Assembly: GCF_027409185.1 (NCBI RefSeq)
Contig: NC_084468.1
Coordinates: forward strand, 50,593,001-50,657,000
Direction: 5' to 3'
DNA: 64,000 bases
Source: Cynocephalus volans
Taxonomy: Eukaryota; Chordata; Mammalia; Dermoptera; Cynocephalidae
In this document: positions 1 through 12,344 of the stretch, one piece after another
Layout: every line of letters begins with the position of its first letter
Position numbering within the stretch: the stretch's first letter is position 1
The notes under the pieces: model-generated
Seen by the model: the letters and a program-made list of their open reading frames with translations, nothing else
Database searches by the model: none
Told to the model about the DNA's origin: nothing
Made by a program: the position numbers and the translations under genes

Positions 1-479
1 AAACAAACAATAATGATGAGAAATCTGTGATAATGTTACCGAGGACACAAACACAAGTGTAACTTATAAAATCTCTGGGCATAATTAAGCATTCACATGT
101 AAATGGTGTAAATAGTATCAAATAATATCAATTTATTGATTTGAAAGACTAAACTTAATAAAATATGAACTATAATATGTATATTTAGTCTTGTACTTTG
201 GTTACTTAATTTTTTCTATTCCAGAGTTAATATTTTGGTTTGAATTAACATGGTTATCATATGTTTAGATAAATATTAAAAGGTTAGAAAATGTAGACAA
301 GGATTATTAGGTAGAACACTGTCCTCTTCAGAGGTTTCTGTGCAATTCCCCCTCCCACCCCTCTAGGCTTTTGGATAAACTTTAGAAACAAGTTACCAAA
401 TTCCAGAATTATCCTAGAGGAAACTGACTGATACTGTTTGCAGATAATGGTATAGCCTGGGAATAACTGAGATACTTAA
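1..479. other. A+T-rich sequence, nothing recognised
   Basis: No open frame of note, no repeat family that I recognise, and no RNA-like structure. Short A and T runs dominate. Confidence 0.4.
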
Positions 480-1080
480 ATACTGAGTTTTGTTGTACAT
501 TAAAAGTAATTCTTTAATTTTTTTTCTTTTACATAGTCTACTAAATGTTAATAGATTATTTCAATGTATTTATTGTTCAGTTTAGTTCTAGGTAATATGT
601 GTGTAGACATACATTTCCTGCTGGAAAATAAATTTCTTACATAACTTTCATTTTATTTTTGATAATGTATAAGATGGTATTCTTTGTATGCTGACCTTGT
701 AATTAGCCATCTTCTGTACTTTCTTATTAGTTCCTATTAGTTTAAATAGATCATTATAACTTCTGCAAGACATGAGAATCTTGATCCTTTCTGTTTAATA
801 TTCACCCCTTCATGTGTTTTATATTTTTATTGTTCTTATTCTATTGACAATTATCTCAAAGTTTACATTCAATAGTAGTTATAACTGGCATCCTACTTTA
901 GTTTCTGAATTTAAGAGTATCCTTATAATGTTTCTCTACAAATGTGATATACAGTATGTTTCTCATAGATATGTTCTATCAAAACAATAACTTTATTTCT
1001 ATTATATGTTTGTTAAGAATGATTATTAATTACAATAGATCCAGGCATCTATAACTAACAGTAATTTATTTTATGTTCTC
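480..1080 (-). mobile_element. ancient L1 fragment, ORF2-like, decayed
   Basis: Read on the minus strand, the stretch around 790-970 follows the order of the L1 reverse-transcriptase region, including the part that on the plus strand reads 'ggcatcctac' followed by a T-rich run. It is heavily diverged with no open frame. Orientation and family rest on pattern memory, so the limits are approximate. Confidence 0.45.
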
Positions 1081-1081
1081 A

Positions 1082-1262
1082 AATGGCTAGAAGAGAGGAG
1101 CTCAAATATTTTCACCACAAAGAAATGGTAAATTTTTGTGATGGTGAATTTGCTAACTACCCTGATTTGATCACTATACATTGCATACATGTATTGAAAT
1201 ATAACTCTGTACCGCCAAAATATGTACAATCAGTATGTGACAAATAAAAAATAAATTGCTAA
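1082..1262 (+). mobile_element. L1 3' end
   Basis: The sequence matches the usual end of older primate-type and MA-type L1 3' UTRs. It has a 'ctaactaccctgatttgatc' block, then 'ctctgtacc', then a 'tatgtacaat' block and an AATAAAAAATAAA tail near 1246-1260. It is a short 5'-truncated copy. Confidence 0.7.
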
Positions 1263-2290
1263 AAAAATTGGAGATAATAAAGAAGAATTATTATTATTGT
1301 TTATTCATACTAAATATTAAATTTTACCATATTTTAAAAACTATGGAGGCAATCATATAGTTGTCTACTTTTAATATTTTAATATATTTAAATGCATTTA
1401 TAGGTTGCTTAATGTTTTACTATCCTTGTGTTGCTAAAGCAAACCTTTTTTTATAAATTAGTAAAAGCCTTATTTAATTTAAAATTTTTATTTTGGCTCA
1501 ATTTCAGACTTATAAAATAGTTGACATAATAGTACCAATAATTATTGTGTACTGAAAGTCCCCAAGTGTAACAGTCCACTGTAATTACTTTATCATTGTC
1601 TTTCTCCTTAAAATAAGATGCAGACACGGTGTCTTTTTATTCCTATGTCCTTTCGTGTGTGTTTGCTAAAAGAGCATTCTCTTACACTTCTTCAAAGTTC
1701 ATGAATAAAAGAAAAAAATCACAAGAAAATTAGAAACTATTTCACACTTAATGATAATAATACCCCAATATATTGAAACTAGTGGGATGTAAACATAGCA
1801 ATACTTAACAAAAGTTTATTGTTTTTTATACACATGGAAAAGAGGAGAGGTGCAAAATCAATGATCTAAGCACCTACAATAAGAAGCCAAAAAGGCAGGA
1901 TTACATTAAAACTAAAGAAAGAAGAAGAATGGCAACAATAAAGATTAAAGTAGAAATTAAGGACAAAAAAGATTAATATATTTGTTTCACACAATGAGAA
2001 TGATCTCAAAAAACACACAAAATACCAATATTAGGACTTTAAAAAAATCACATTACTCTAGAATTCACAGAGGTGTATTGTTCATTTTCCAAATAGCTTG
2101 TGTTTTTCTAGATGCTTATTTTTATTGATTTCTAACTTAATATGTTTGTGATAGAGAATTCATGTTCTATAATTTAAAAAAATCAAATATATTGAGTCGA
2201 TGCATGACACATCATGTATTCTATCTTGGTGGGAAAAAAAATGGACATTTTGGAGCTATTTAATTATAAATATCTCACACTTATTCCTGT
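1263..2290. other. A+T-rich sequence, nothing recognised
   Basis: No gene, RNA or recognisable repeat. Several A-rich runs (for example 1710-1740 and 1930-1980) could be decayed LINE sequence, but I cannot support a call. Confidence 0.35.
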
Positions 2291-2299
2291 TTTTTCCTC

Positions 2300-2620
2300 C
2301 AACTTTTTCATACACTTAGTGATATCTTGGGGTATTCATTCAATCCAGTAGTGATAGAAGGGTGTTAAATTCTCTTTAGATTATGGATTTGGCTGTTCTC
2401 TAGTTGTGTAAAATTTTACTTCATATATTTTGAAATTATATGATTAAGAGCATATGCATTTAAGGTTGTTTTGTCTTCTGGATGAATTGATACTTTTATC
2501 TTTAAGAAATATTTCTCTTCATCCCTAATAATGGTCCTTCTTCTGAAATCTACTTTGGCTGATAGTCACATCAGATTTCTAACATTTTTATAACCTTGAG
2601 ATTTCTCCTTCTGGACAGAT
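2300..2620 (-). mobile_element. ancient L1 fragment (minus), ORF2-like
   Basis: The plus strand carries the reversed L1 pattern of 'ttctggatgaattga', then 'atttctcttcatccctaataatggtcc' in pieces, then 'tctactttggctgata'. These blocks occur in this order in reverse-strand old L1 ORF2. There is no open frame. Confidence 0.5.
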
Positions 2621-3249
2621 GGAGTAATGAGTAGATTTATACTTCTGCCTTAAAAAACTAAAAAATACAGAGAAAAAAAATACGCATAAATGGTTTTCAA
2701 ACAGTGAACTTCAGGCAGTATAGGACAGTGACCCCTGAGAGAGGGGAAGCAAAGGATATGAGCTCTATGATTTATCCATCCTACTGCATTTTCCGACCAC
2801 AGGATAATTTTTCTGAAGTTGGATTAATAGAAGTACATTCACAAAAGCAAGCAAATGAGTATAGCATGCTGCAGAAATATTAAATTTTTATGCACATGAA
2901 AAATTATCCATACGAGTTACATTATTGGAAAATTACTTGAAATCAAATTGTAAACAGCTAAATGTTAAGATCTTTTGACCAAAAAGAGCTCTTTTATTCG
3001 CTTGACAATCATTAAGTGTTCTATTTGCTAGACAAATAGGCATGAAGGGCTAGAGGAAGAATGCTGAAGAAAATGATCCATACCATGAAGAAATCTGCAT
3101 ATACGTAACATGTATTTATTAGGTCAAAATAGGATATTAATAGACAAAGTGGCAAAAACCAACAACAAAAAAGAAACAAAATTATTTGGAACAGTGTCAA
3201 AATAACTGATAATCACAATGTTTGCTTCCGCTACCTAATACTTTAACAA
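2621..3249. other. no recognised feature
   Basis: No repeat family could be assigned. The 2690-2830 part has more balanced composition than its neighbours and might be an old transposon edge, but nothing decisive is visible. Confidence 0.3.
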
Positions 3250-3700
3250 CTTAAAACAACCACCATTTTATTTAACTCATGATTCTGTGGATAAAGCAAA
3301 CAATTTTTCGGATCTGGGTTGGTTTGGGTTATCTCTGGGAGCTCTGTCATGCTTCTGTGGTTGTCAGTTGCCTAGTGGCTGGATGATTCTGGAAAGCTTC
3401 ACACACATCCAGCAGTTGGCTTGGTATCTCCTGGGCTGCCTCTGTTCTTCTCCATCCTTCAGCAGGATAACCGTGGTTCTTCCATATGGTGGAGTTAGTG
3501 ATTCAAGCACACTGAAAAAGTGTGCCTCAACTTACAAGTACTTTTCACAACTGCTTGCATCATTTTATCTAATGTTGCATTGGTCAAAGAAAGTCACATG
3601 GTCATGACAGATTCAAGGTGTAAAGAAATAGATTGTACTAATTGGATGGGAGAATATGCACCTTCACACATTACACATGTATGGCTAAAAAGAGGGGAAA
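3250..3700 (-). repeat. ancient interspersed repeat, family not resolved
   Basis: The order 'gattctgtgg', a tract rich in 'ggctgg' and 'ctctg' words, 'cagcagttggc', and a final 'tcacatggtcatgac' resembles a widespread old mammalian repeat usually seen in this orientation. The longest frame (3287-3607) has no recognisable domain and I treat it as chance. The family name could not be settled by eye. Confidence 0.35.
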
Positions 3701-3746
3701 ATGGTATTTATTTTTGTTTTAATTCTTTTTAATCTACTTTTTGAAT

Positions 3747-4167
3747 TGTGACAGAGTTTGGATTTGATAGAGTTGTTCCCTCCAAAACTCATGTGGAAAT
3801 CTGATCCCCAATATGGCAGTGTTAGGAGCTGTTTCAGTCATGAGGGTTGATCCTCATGAATGAATTAATATACTCCCTGGAGGGTGGGGGTAATGAGTGA
3901 GTTCTCACTTTATTAGTTCCCAGGAGAGATGGTTGTTTTAAAAGACCCTGGTGCGTCCTTTCCCCACTTCCCTCACTCTTGCTTCCTCTCTGCATGTGAT
4001 CTGCTTGTACCTGCTGGTTGCCTGCCGCTTTCCACCATGAGTAGAAGTAGCCTGAGGCCTGCACCAGACGCAGCTGTCCCAGAATCATAAGCCAAATAAA
4101 CTACTATTCTTTATAAATTACCCAGTCTCAGGTATTCTGTTATAGCAACACAAAACAGACTAATACA
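3747..4167 (+). mobile_element. MST-type solo LTR (ERVL-MaLR)
   Basis: A nearly complete LTR about 420 bp long. It opens with 'tgtgacagagtttggatttg', runs through 'aatgagtgagttctcact' and 'ttgcttcctctctgcatgtg', carries the polyadenylation signal in 'gccaaataaac' near 4093, and ends 'acaaaacagactaataca'. These landmarks in this order are the MST/THE1 LTR signature. No internal gag or pol is attached, so it is a solo LTR. A 5-bp target duplication is not evident. Confidence 0.85.
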
Positions 4168-4177
4168 AATTGAAACA

Positions 4178-4330
4178 TAATTGACTATATATATTTATGG
4201 TGTACAGTTGACTGTCAGTATTTGTGTACAGTTTGTGATGATCAAATCAATGTTGTTAGCATGTTCATTATTACAAATCCTAATTATTCTTTATGTCCCT
4301 TATCCAGAAGAGGGAATTTGTGACTACATT
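4178..4330 (+). mobile_element. old L1 3'-UTR-like fragment
   Basis: The 'atttatggtgtacag' start followed by 'gtgatgatcaaatcaatg' resembles the block that precedes the end of L1M/L1P 3' UTRs. Short and diverged. 4331-4630 holds nothing further that I recognise. Confidence 0.4.
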
Positions 4331-4718
4331 TTTAATAATGTACTGCACAAAGATAATAATTTAAAGATATATTGCCACTTTCATTTATTAATTTAATACA
4401 TAAAGAAGTAAAATCATTCAATGTTGTCAAGGGATAATTAATTAAATGCCAGCAACTTTTGAACTTTATTATTGTACCCAAGCTCTTGTTTTATAATTCC
4501 CTTACAGGGAGTGAGCTCTCTGATGTAAAATTTTTTTAAAAAATTTATGTTGTATTCACTTTCCTCTCAAAATTCATAGCTCAAAGTCTTGGCATTGGGG
4601 AAGTACTCAAAGGTTTATAACAAGAATGAATAATTCCTCAAAAATCTAAATATAGAATTACCACCTAACTAAGAAATTCCACTCCTAGGTATATAATAAA
4701 AGAAATTAAAAGTAGGCA

Positions 4719-5089
4719 TGCTAATTTGCTAGGGCTGTGGTAACAAAGTATCATAGAAGGCATGGCTTACACAACAGAAATCTTTTTTTTTTCACAGTTC
4801 TGGAAATCGAAATCAAGTTGTCAGCAGGGTTGATTTCTGAGTTTCTCTCCTAGACTTATAGATAGGCATCTCCCTCCACCTTCACATCGTCTTCCCTTTT
4901 TGTGTGTCTGTCTTCTAATCACCTTTTTTACAGGGACACTAGTCTTAATGGATTAGCGTCCAACTGATGACCTCATTTAACCTTAATTATCTCTTTAAAG
5001 ACTTTCCTCAAACACAGCCACATTCTGAGGCAACTGGGGTTGGGACTTTAACACATGAATTTTGGGGAGACACAATTCAGCCCTTAATA
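4719..5089 (-). mobile_element. MLT1-type LTR (ERVL-MaLR), minus
   Basis: Read in reverse this is an MLT1 LTR. On the plus strand it opens 'tgctaatttgctagggctg', has 'ttcacagttctgg', a 'tcttctaatcacc' stretch and 'cacattctgagg', and closes 'catgaattttggggagacac' followed by 'aattcagccc'. It lies inside the old L1. The target duplication is no longer readable, which fits an older insertion than the MST-like copy beside it. Confidence 0.75.
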
Positions 5090-5173
5090 GTGGGGATATG
5101 AATATTTTTACATTGATGTTTATTGCAACATTATTTCACAATAGCCAAAAGGGAGAAATAACCCAAATGCACA

Positions 5174-5592
5174 TGTATTAGTCCATGTATGTTTGTTTAT
5201 AATAGAAAATATCTGAAACTGGGTAATATATAAAGAAATATAATTTATTTCTTACAGTGTCCGAGGCTAGGAAGTCCGACGTCTAGAGAAGACACCTGGT
5301 GAGGCCCTTGTTGGTAGGTGGTGGAAGCAATGCAGAGTCTCACATGGTGGCTGGTTGAGCAGAGAGAGAGACTAACCGCCTCACTCTTCTTTTGAAGTCA
5401 TCAGAACCACATCCATGACCACCATTAAACCATCAATGGATCAATCAGTTCACGAGGGAACCTGGTCCTCACAATCTAATCTGTTTAAGGCCCCATATTT
5501 CAATTACCATAATAGGATTTCTCACCCTTGTAACACTGCCACAGTAGGGATTAAGTCTCAATGAGCTTTAGGGAAACATCCAATTCACAGCA
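5174..5592 (-). mobile_element. MST/MaLR LTR inserted in old L1, minus
   Basis: On the plus strand it begins 'tgtattagtccatg', continues 'ctgaaactgggtaat' and 'tttatttcttacagtg', and ends near 'caattcacagca', the reverse of the MST-like LTR start. The flanking 5-mers are gcaca (5169-5173) and gccca (5593-5597). They bracket an otherwise continuous L1 sentence (aaat-gccca-tcaacag), so this is a 5-bp target duplication with one mutation, the size expected for ERVL-class elements. Confidence 0.8.
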
Positions 5593-5623
5593 GCCCATCA
5601 ACAGATGAATGAATACAAAACAT

Positions 5624-5624
<1 letters not shown>

Positions 5625-5672
<48 letters not shown>
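5625..5672. repeat. (GT)24 microsatellite
   Basis: Uninterrupted GT dinucleotides over 48 bp inside the old L1, at a position where related L1s often carry a purine-pyrimidine alternating tract. Confidence 0.95.
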
Positions 5673-5676
<4 letters not shown>

Positions 5677-6325
5677 CAACCATAAAAAATAATAGAGTGT
5701 TGCTATATGCTGCCACATGGATGAACCTTTGAAAGCTAAGTGAAATAAGCCCGACACAAGAAGACAAATATTACATGATTCCACTTACATATCTAGAATA
5801 AGCAAATTCATAAAGAAAGTAAGTAGATTAGAGGTTACCTGGGGCTGCAGTGAGGAAGAAATGGGGAGTTAGTGTTAATGGTTAAGAATTTCTATCTGAG
5901 GTGATGAAAGTTTTTTTTAGTTTTTTTAGTAATGTTGATGTTTGCATAATATTGCAAATGTAACTAATGCTCGTGAATTAATTGTACACTTAAAATGGTT
6001 ATAATAACAAATTTTATGTAATATATACTTTACCACCATTTAAAAAAAATTAATAATGTAATATACCAAAAACATTGAAGTGTACAGTTTAGATGGGTGA
6101 ATTATATAGCATATTAATTTTATCTCAATAAAGCTGTTATAAAAAGAATCAATCAATAGATGCAATCTTTATAAAATTAGTATACTAACATAAATGAAGA
6201 AGAAAAAAAGTTTGTTTATTCAAGAGTTCAATATCTAAAAATTTATGCAAAGGCATAACCCAAAATGTAGATCAATACGAAGATGTTTCCTATGGTATCA
6301 TCTAAAATATTGAAAAAATGAAAAT

Positions 6326-6614
6326 ACAGTTATGTGCTGAATAATGACATTTTGGTCAAGACCACATGCATATAGAACAATGGTCTCATAAGGTTACAGG
6401 TGGAGCTGAAAAATTCCTATTGCCTAGTGATGTCATAACCATCATAATGTTGTAGTGCAACCATCATTCGGGAGCCATAGGCTATACCATATAGCCTAAG
6501 TGTGTCATAAGCTGTACCATCTAGGTTTGTGTAAGTACACTCTATGATGTTCACACAGCAATGAAATTGCCTAACACCACCTAAGTATCCCTGTCATTGA
6601 TCAACGCATGACTA
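6326..6614 (+). mobile_element. Tigger-like DNA transposon, internally deleted
   Basis: The left end reads 'cagttatgtgctgaataatg' and the right end 'aacgcatgacta', whose reverse complement begins TAGTCATGCG. These are diverged inverted termini flanked by TA. The interior words 'ggagctgaaaaattcctat', 'tataccatatagcctaagtg' and 'aagtacactctatgatgttc' are shared with a common mammalian Tc1/mariner-Tigger repeat. At about 290 bp it keeps both ends and no transposase. Orientation is nominal. Confidence 0.7.
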
Positions 6615-7774
6615 TAGTGTAAATAGCCTGCAACAAAGAAATAATAAGTATAGTACATCTAATCTACAAAACATTACAGCCTTTGTAAACATAAGTAGAA
6701 ACACTACAGATCATCATGTAATATTTTTATGGTAAAATAAATATGCATATACATTAGAATATGAATAAGAAAAATTGCATAAATATTTAGAGGGGAAAAA
6801 GACTGTTCTTTTTCATTTTAAAATACAATTAAAATTTCTATTATTTTCTATATTAGCTAATTAATTATGTCGACATGTCACAATTATACTTTCAACCATC
6901 TACAGTTGATATCAATGACTGTTTACTAGTCTGCCTAATGATTTTGACTTTTACTTTGGCCCATGGAAAACTCCCCAACTGCAAAACTGAAAAACAAAAC
7001 AAAACAAGACACACACAAAAAGGCCTTTATTGCTTTGAACTGATTATGTAATGCTAAGCATAAGGATTAGAACTCCTCAGAGAGAGGTGCCTCCTTAGAT
7101 AACATTCTGATATCCCCTGTTATTGTCTCTGAGGGAAAATGCAGGTAAGAATTTTAAAGGATCAAAAATCCCCAAGTTGTTCTCTTTTTCATTGCTAACA
7201 ATATTAAATTTTCAGTTTCATTGGGTGAATAAATCCTAACAATTCATAGGCAACCCAGCAAGAAGATTTACCTTGTGAAGACTAAGTCAGAATGAAAAGA
7301 TACGGCACATTGAACAAGCAGTGACTTGTTCAAAATACAAGTTCTTTGGAATAATATTGCTGAAATGCCAGAAATCTGTTAAGTCAACCTTAAGAAACAG
7401 CAAATGGAGGAATCTAGAAATAAAAATATTAACTTCCATAAAATAAAGTGACTATTCACAAATCATATAAATAAATACTTGCTTATAATGAGGCAGTTTA
7501 CGGTAACATTCAATATTAAAAAGGCTGTCTGCCCTAGGCTTTTTCCTTCCTTTACTCATTATTAGACTGTTATTATAGGTTATGTTATATGTTATAAGTA
7601 TGTCTAATATTAAGTTATAAGGTCTTTGGTTAAGATACCAGTGAAAGTGGAATTTTAAAAAATATATCCAAACCAAAAGTTACCTCTACTTAAATATCAC
7701 CATCTAGATTTTTTTGTTGTTCTTTTTTTTTTTTTTACCAGTTCTTTTTATGAGATAGTGAATTATTCAGTTCT
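6615..7774. other. no recognised feature
   Basis: A+T-rich, high-complexity sequence with no gene or repeat that I can name. A T-rich run lies at 7711-7737. Confidence 0.35.
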
Positions 7775-7940
7775 TTCAGCACCTTTCTGAGGTTAACATC
7801 ATTTTATATTCATTAGACCAATAGGTCAAACGAAGCACAGAAAGGTTAAGTAGTGTCTGTAGTTTCAGGCTTTCCACTGATTGTGTTATGAATGGAGCTT
7901 GAAACCCAGTCCCTTGGTGTCCTTTGCTCTAATCAACTGG
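7775..7940 (+). mobile_element. MIR SINE fragment
   Basis: The order 'acagaaaggttaagtag', 'gaatggagcttgaaaccc', 'ctttgctctaatcaactgg' follows the MIR core and right half: a drop in identity around the 'cacagctagtaag' zone, then the 'gctc' plus 'ctaa' close. Diverged and without target duplications, as expected for this old element. Confidence 0.55.
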
Positions 7941-9400
7941 CAGTTGAGAAGCATTTTTAATTAAGTGTATATGATGACATGAAAAGATGATTTAGTTACA
8001 TACATTAATGTCATGATTTCTGACAGAATAATCACAGCCTATTTAATGCCATTGTGAGATATCATTAATAGCATTTGTATTTGTAACTTGCACATAAAAA
8101 AATAGCAAGGTTAATTTCTCTAGTTATGTGAATTATTTAAAGGCAGATTGGCTCAGTTTCTCAAACTTTCCAAGTTCTGAAAATTTCCAAAACATAAGTA
8201 CCATTATGTTTATTTGGTCATTGATTTGGAATCATGAGATGGTTCATGCTATTTTAATCAAAATCAACCCTGTTGCTCTCAGTTCTACAGATGGAGCAGT
8301 TCAAGCTCCCTTTTTTCTAACTTCTATACATGCTTAAAGGTCCAATCTTATACCTTTTCTTCTTCTGTATCCACACTCTCCATTTGCAACAGTTTGTCTA
8401 ATCTCATCACTTCAAATACCATTTCTTGTTTAAAATATTCTAATTTATTTCTTTGACTCCTATTTTTATGACCATACTTGTATATTGAAATTCTAATTTT
8501 AAATTTCTCTTAGACGTCTAATAACATGTACTAAATGCAATGATTTACTTTCTATTCTCCAATTCATCTTATACCATGAGCCAGACACTATGTTAATGAT
8601 CATTTTAACAAAAATGAATTGTAGTCATACTATTATTGAAGTGATTAGTAGACATCCAGTCCAATAAACTACCTGATGGCTTGATATCTAGAAGTTTGAA
8701 GAACACTCTCATTCCACAGGATTGTGTAAAATTAACTAGGAACCTAGATGAGGAGAGAGGAAAGAGATGGGGTGTTTTCTTTATTAACACATGATCTAAA
8801 ACATATCTTGATTGAATTATACAGTCAAACAATTTATGCAAGCAGGAAAAAGTAAAACAATATTTTGAAAAAATTGTGCTGTTGGGAAGAAAGTCTCAGG
8901 GCCAAAACAAATGTAAGTTAGAACACTGGTAGAAAGCAAACTTCAAAAATCACTTTTTCCACTCAGTATTTGACAAAACCTAATAACCATATGTGTTCTT
9001 TTTTTTTTTTTTAGAGTTGCATAAGATTCTAGAATAAAATGATAAAACTAAGTGGTATCTTACATTTAAATTATCAAGTAGGAAATCTTTCCCAAAATAA
9101 AAACATCATTAAAGGAATATCATCTTCTTTTAAGAAATTTCTATGTTTTAACATTGGTATGAAAGGAGTGAAAAATGTCTTTTGTAAAATTTAATAATTT
9201 GAAGTTTATCATTATGTAAGTTGACAGTTCAAGTCATGCTACCTATGTGGTCTAAAATTCTTGTGGAAATAATTAAATTGTTATGACCCTACATTGGAAG
9301 AACTCTCAGGCAACAGGCAGATGAAAACATAATTTTTCCATGAAAAAAAAATCAACTTTAACCTTTAAATAAAACTCTAGGTAATATGGACTCAGTGTAA
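7941..9400. other. unique A+T-rich sequence
   Basis: No gene or nameable repeat. A poly-T run sits at 8999-9013. The frames at 8128-8337 and 8605-8841 start and stop without any recognisable protein family. Confidence 0.35.
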
Positions 9401-9474
9401 ACAACAACAACAACAACAACAATAATAATAATGAGGAGAAAAAGAAGAAATGATAGAAGAAGAGGAGGAGGAGG
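9401..9474. repeat. compound microsatellite (CAA)n(TAA)n and GA-rich tract
   Basis: A run of CAA units (9401-9420) passes into TAA/AAT units (9421-9432), then a purine-only stretch of GAA, GGA and GAG words to about 9474. The pattern is typical of an expanded A-rich retroposon tail, but no element body could be identified upstream. Confidence 0.9.
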
Positions 9475-10009
9475 AATGATAGAAAAAATGCTGCAAATAA
9501 CAGCCAGCAGAATCAGACAAATGCGTGCTTCAAATTTTGTCTTTATCCTTCACAGATAATAAAATATGACATTCTACATTTCATGATATAAAAAGGAGGC
9601 TTGAAAACAAAAAAGAAATGAGAGCATTAAAAAAATCATCAAGAAGATTTTAAAATTGTAATAGTGAGAAATGGAAAATGTAGTATTAAAAGCCAAAATT
9701 AAATGGATGGGTTAGGTGTCACATTAGACATACCAGAAAAGGGAATTATTGAAATTGAAAGAAAGGTTCAAATATTTTATCCTGAATAGATGGTGAAAAA
9801 GATATAGTGTAGAGAATAGAGATTAAGAGGCATATTGTTTAGTTTCAGGATTTCAAATAATATCATTTCCTACATATTAGGGTGAGCCAAATGAATCTGG
9901 TTGAATATCAAGAATGTTTTTATAAGTAACCCTATAAGGAACCCCAAATAAACCACTCATTAATTATCAGCATTAGTAAGGTTACTGAACAAAAATCATT
10001 ATGTAATAA
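9475..10009. other. no recognised feature
   Basis: A-rich, high-complexity sequence without assignable elements. Confidence 0.3.
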
Positions 10010-11520
10010 GGACTATATACCTATACACTAGCAAAAATCAGTACAAGATTGCAATTAAATAAGTGTACAAATGGAAACAACATATGCATACCTGGGAATA
10101 CATTTGACAAAAAAGGAACAATGTTTTTATTGATAAATGTATTAAATTTTATTTAAAAGCCTTACTGAATTTCAAGATAAATGGAAGGAAATAATGTATT
10201 TATGGTTATAAAGACAAATTTAAGTTCTTTTTATACTAATCTATAGAGTCAATGCAAATCCACTTCAAATTCCAACAGTTTCTTATAGAAATTGACAAGC
10301 TTACTTAAAAGTTTGTAATAAATAATAAACAGCCGGAAATAACTTAAATACCCATCAATAAAAAGGTAAATGAGGAGGATCCATACACTATGAGATTTCA
10401 AATCATTTCTTATAAAGCTTTAAAGCACTTATGTTTATTTATACAGTTTAAGACAATGTAGAATTTGTTTGCAAACCAAAAGGGGCAGAGTAATGAGCTC
10501 AGAAAGAGATCCGTGTATACATGTAAATTTGACATATCATTGAATGTCACAGCAGATCAGCAGAGCAAAGATAAACTATTTATTAAGTATTGCTGAGAAA
10601 ATGGCACCCATATAATAAAACAAATGCATTCAGATTTATAGCTCATGCCACACTTATACAATAAACTTAAACTATAATATTTTAGAAGACTATAAAAGTA
10701 CATTATCACCATGGAAAAGAATAGCTATGTTAGACAAAAACCAAAAACTAGGAACAAACTATAATGGAAGAGTTTAATGAATATGACTTAAGATAAAGAA
10801 CTTTCATTCTTAAAGAGATTAATAAATAGAATGGAATAGACAAGTTACAAGACAGCAAAATATGTTGCAACACATGTTACTAATAAAGTATTAATTACCA
10901 GAATATAAATTTAAAATGCTTATAAGCCTTTAAAAAAGTAATAGGAAAAATGGAAAAAGTATGAATAAGCATCTCTAAGAGAAAACATTCAAGATAAATA
11001 ACCATATGAAAAGATTCAAATCCACCATACTGATAAAGAACTTGAAAGAAAGACACATGCATGAGATATGATAAGTATGCTGCTGGTTGCACTATGAACT
11101 AAGATTCAACCACTTTGGAAAAGAGTTTTATATTATTTACTAAAATCCATATATCCTAAATTCCAGGCATTCAACTTTTAGGGATTTACTCAGAGAGACA
11201 CTCTCACCATGTGCTCTGGGAACACGTACAGGAATGTTCAAAGCGGTGTTGTTTACATAACAAGTAAATTTCAAATGACCAAATATTCACTAATATCAAA
11301 ATAAACAAATAGACTTTTGTATATTCATACAATAGAATATTATATGCAACTTTTCATTAGTTGAGAAAGAAACGGCCTACACTCTTCAAATAGATTTATT
11401 TCAAATATAAAAATTGAATGAAAAAACAAATCACAAAAGAAAAGAATACTTAGTGTCTATTCCCAGTTATATAAAGTTACCCAAAGGCAGAATTAAATAA
11501 TTTATTATGGGTACAGATAC
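10010..11520 (+). mobile_element. ancient L1 (L1M/HAL1-like), ORF2 remains
   Basis: Plus-strand blocks appear in L1 order: 'atgcatacctgggaataca', 'gtcaatgcaaatcc', 'attccaacagtttcttatag', 'aacttaaatacccatcaata', 'gattcaaccactttggaaaa', 'acttttagggatttactcag' and 'atattcatacaatagaatat'. These match the late ORF2 region of old L1 or HAL1 in order, with many indels and no open frame. Confidence 0.65.
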
Positions 11521-12344
11521 ATAAATTAAATAATGAAATACTGATTAATAAAAAATGATTAATGCAAAATTTCAGATAAAGTTTACTACTTCTATGGGGT
11601 TGGTGGACAATAAAAACATAGCACACAGCTGACCTGCAGGGCACTGATAGCTTTTCATTTCTTAGGCTGGCTAGTGGGAATATGCTTTTCATTTAAATAT
11701 ACTCTTTAAATTATACATATAAACTATATTCACTTTATAGTAAATGCTGTATTATTAAATATATATGTTTTTTAACGGACAAAATAAGAGCCCTATGACA
11801 GAACTTTGACACACTACAACTTTTAAAGTTCCAGCACTGAACTAAGACCATAGACAGGAAAAGCACAAATATATGATGGAATAGGCACTCTATAAAAATT
11901 GCTTTAGTGATGGCAGAATACTCTAGTATGTCTAGGACTACCGAGGAAGTGAGTGTAATATAAACAGAACGTATATAGGGTTTGGAACACAGTGGTCATT
12001 GGGAGTTCTGTGAAAGTAAGTCTCTCTCTTCCTGTCTCTGTCTCTCAAAATTCTGTTTCATTCAAAGGCTTATATTCCTGCTGGTTACTAGTGCTCTTTG
12101 CAGGGAAAACAATGATAAAAATAAAAATAATATACAGAATACAAAATAGCCCTCCTTCGAATAGGAAAGGAAGCTGCCTCAATGTATATGCTTTGTTTCT
12201 CTTACCTTTTTCAAGCTCTGTCATCCTCTCTTTATTCTTCATGAAACTTTCTTTTCTTAGTATTTTCCTTTCTTTCATCCTGCTCTCCCATGATGAGAAG
12301 AGGATCTCAAATACCAAAACTGGATCTCTTTATTTGCACCATCT
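11521..12344. other. no recognised feature
   Basis: Unique-looking sequence. Overlapping frames on both strands near 11992-12375 and 12045-12317 have biased serine/leucine and lysine/glutamate content from a pyrimidine-rich tract and show no domain. Confidence 0.35.

Larger units (their letters stand above)
4635..6150 (+). mobile_element. old L1 (L1MB/L1MC-like), end of ORF2 and 3' end, broken by two LTRs
   Basis: Three blocks are collinear parts of one L1: 4635-4718 ('attccactcctaggtatata'), 5090-5173 ('ttattgcaacattatttcac', 'caatagccaaaagg') and 5593-6150 ('gcccatcaacagatgaatg', 'cacatggatgaacctttg', 'ccattt' plus A-rich tail, then 'ctcaataaagctgttat'). The gaps are filled by an MLT1 LTR and an MST-like LTR. 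The ORF2 frame is dead. The last 130 bp look like a second L1 3' end in tandem, as some L1M subfamilies have. Confidence 0.75.

Noticed and set aside
12045..12317. overlapping 90- and 127-codon frames on opposite strands
   Set aside because: Pyrimidine-rich low-complexity tract with no homology; frames on both strands are a composition effect.
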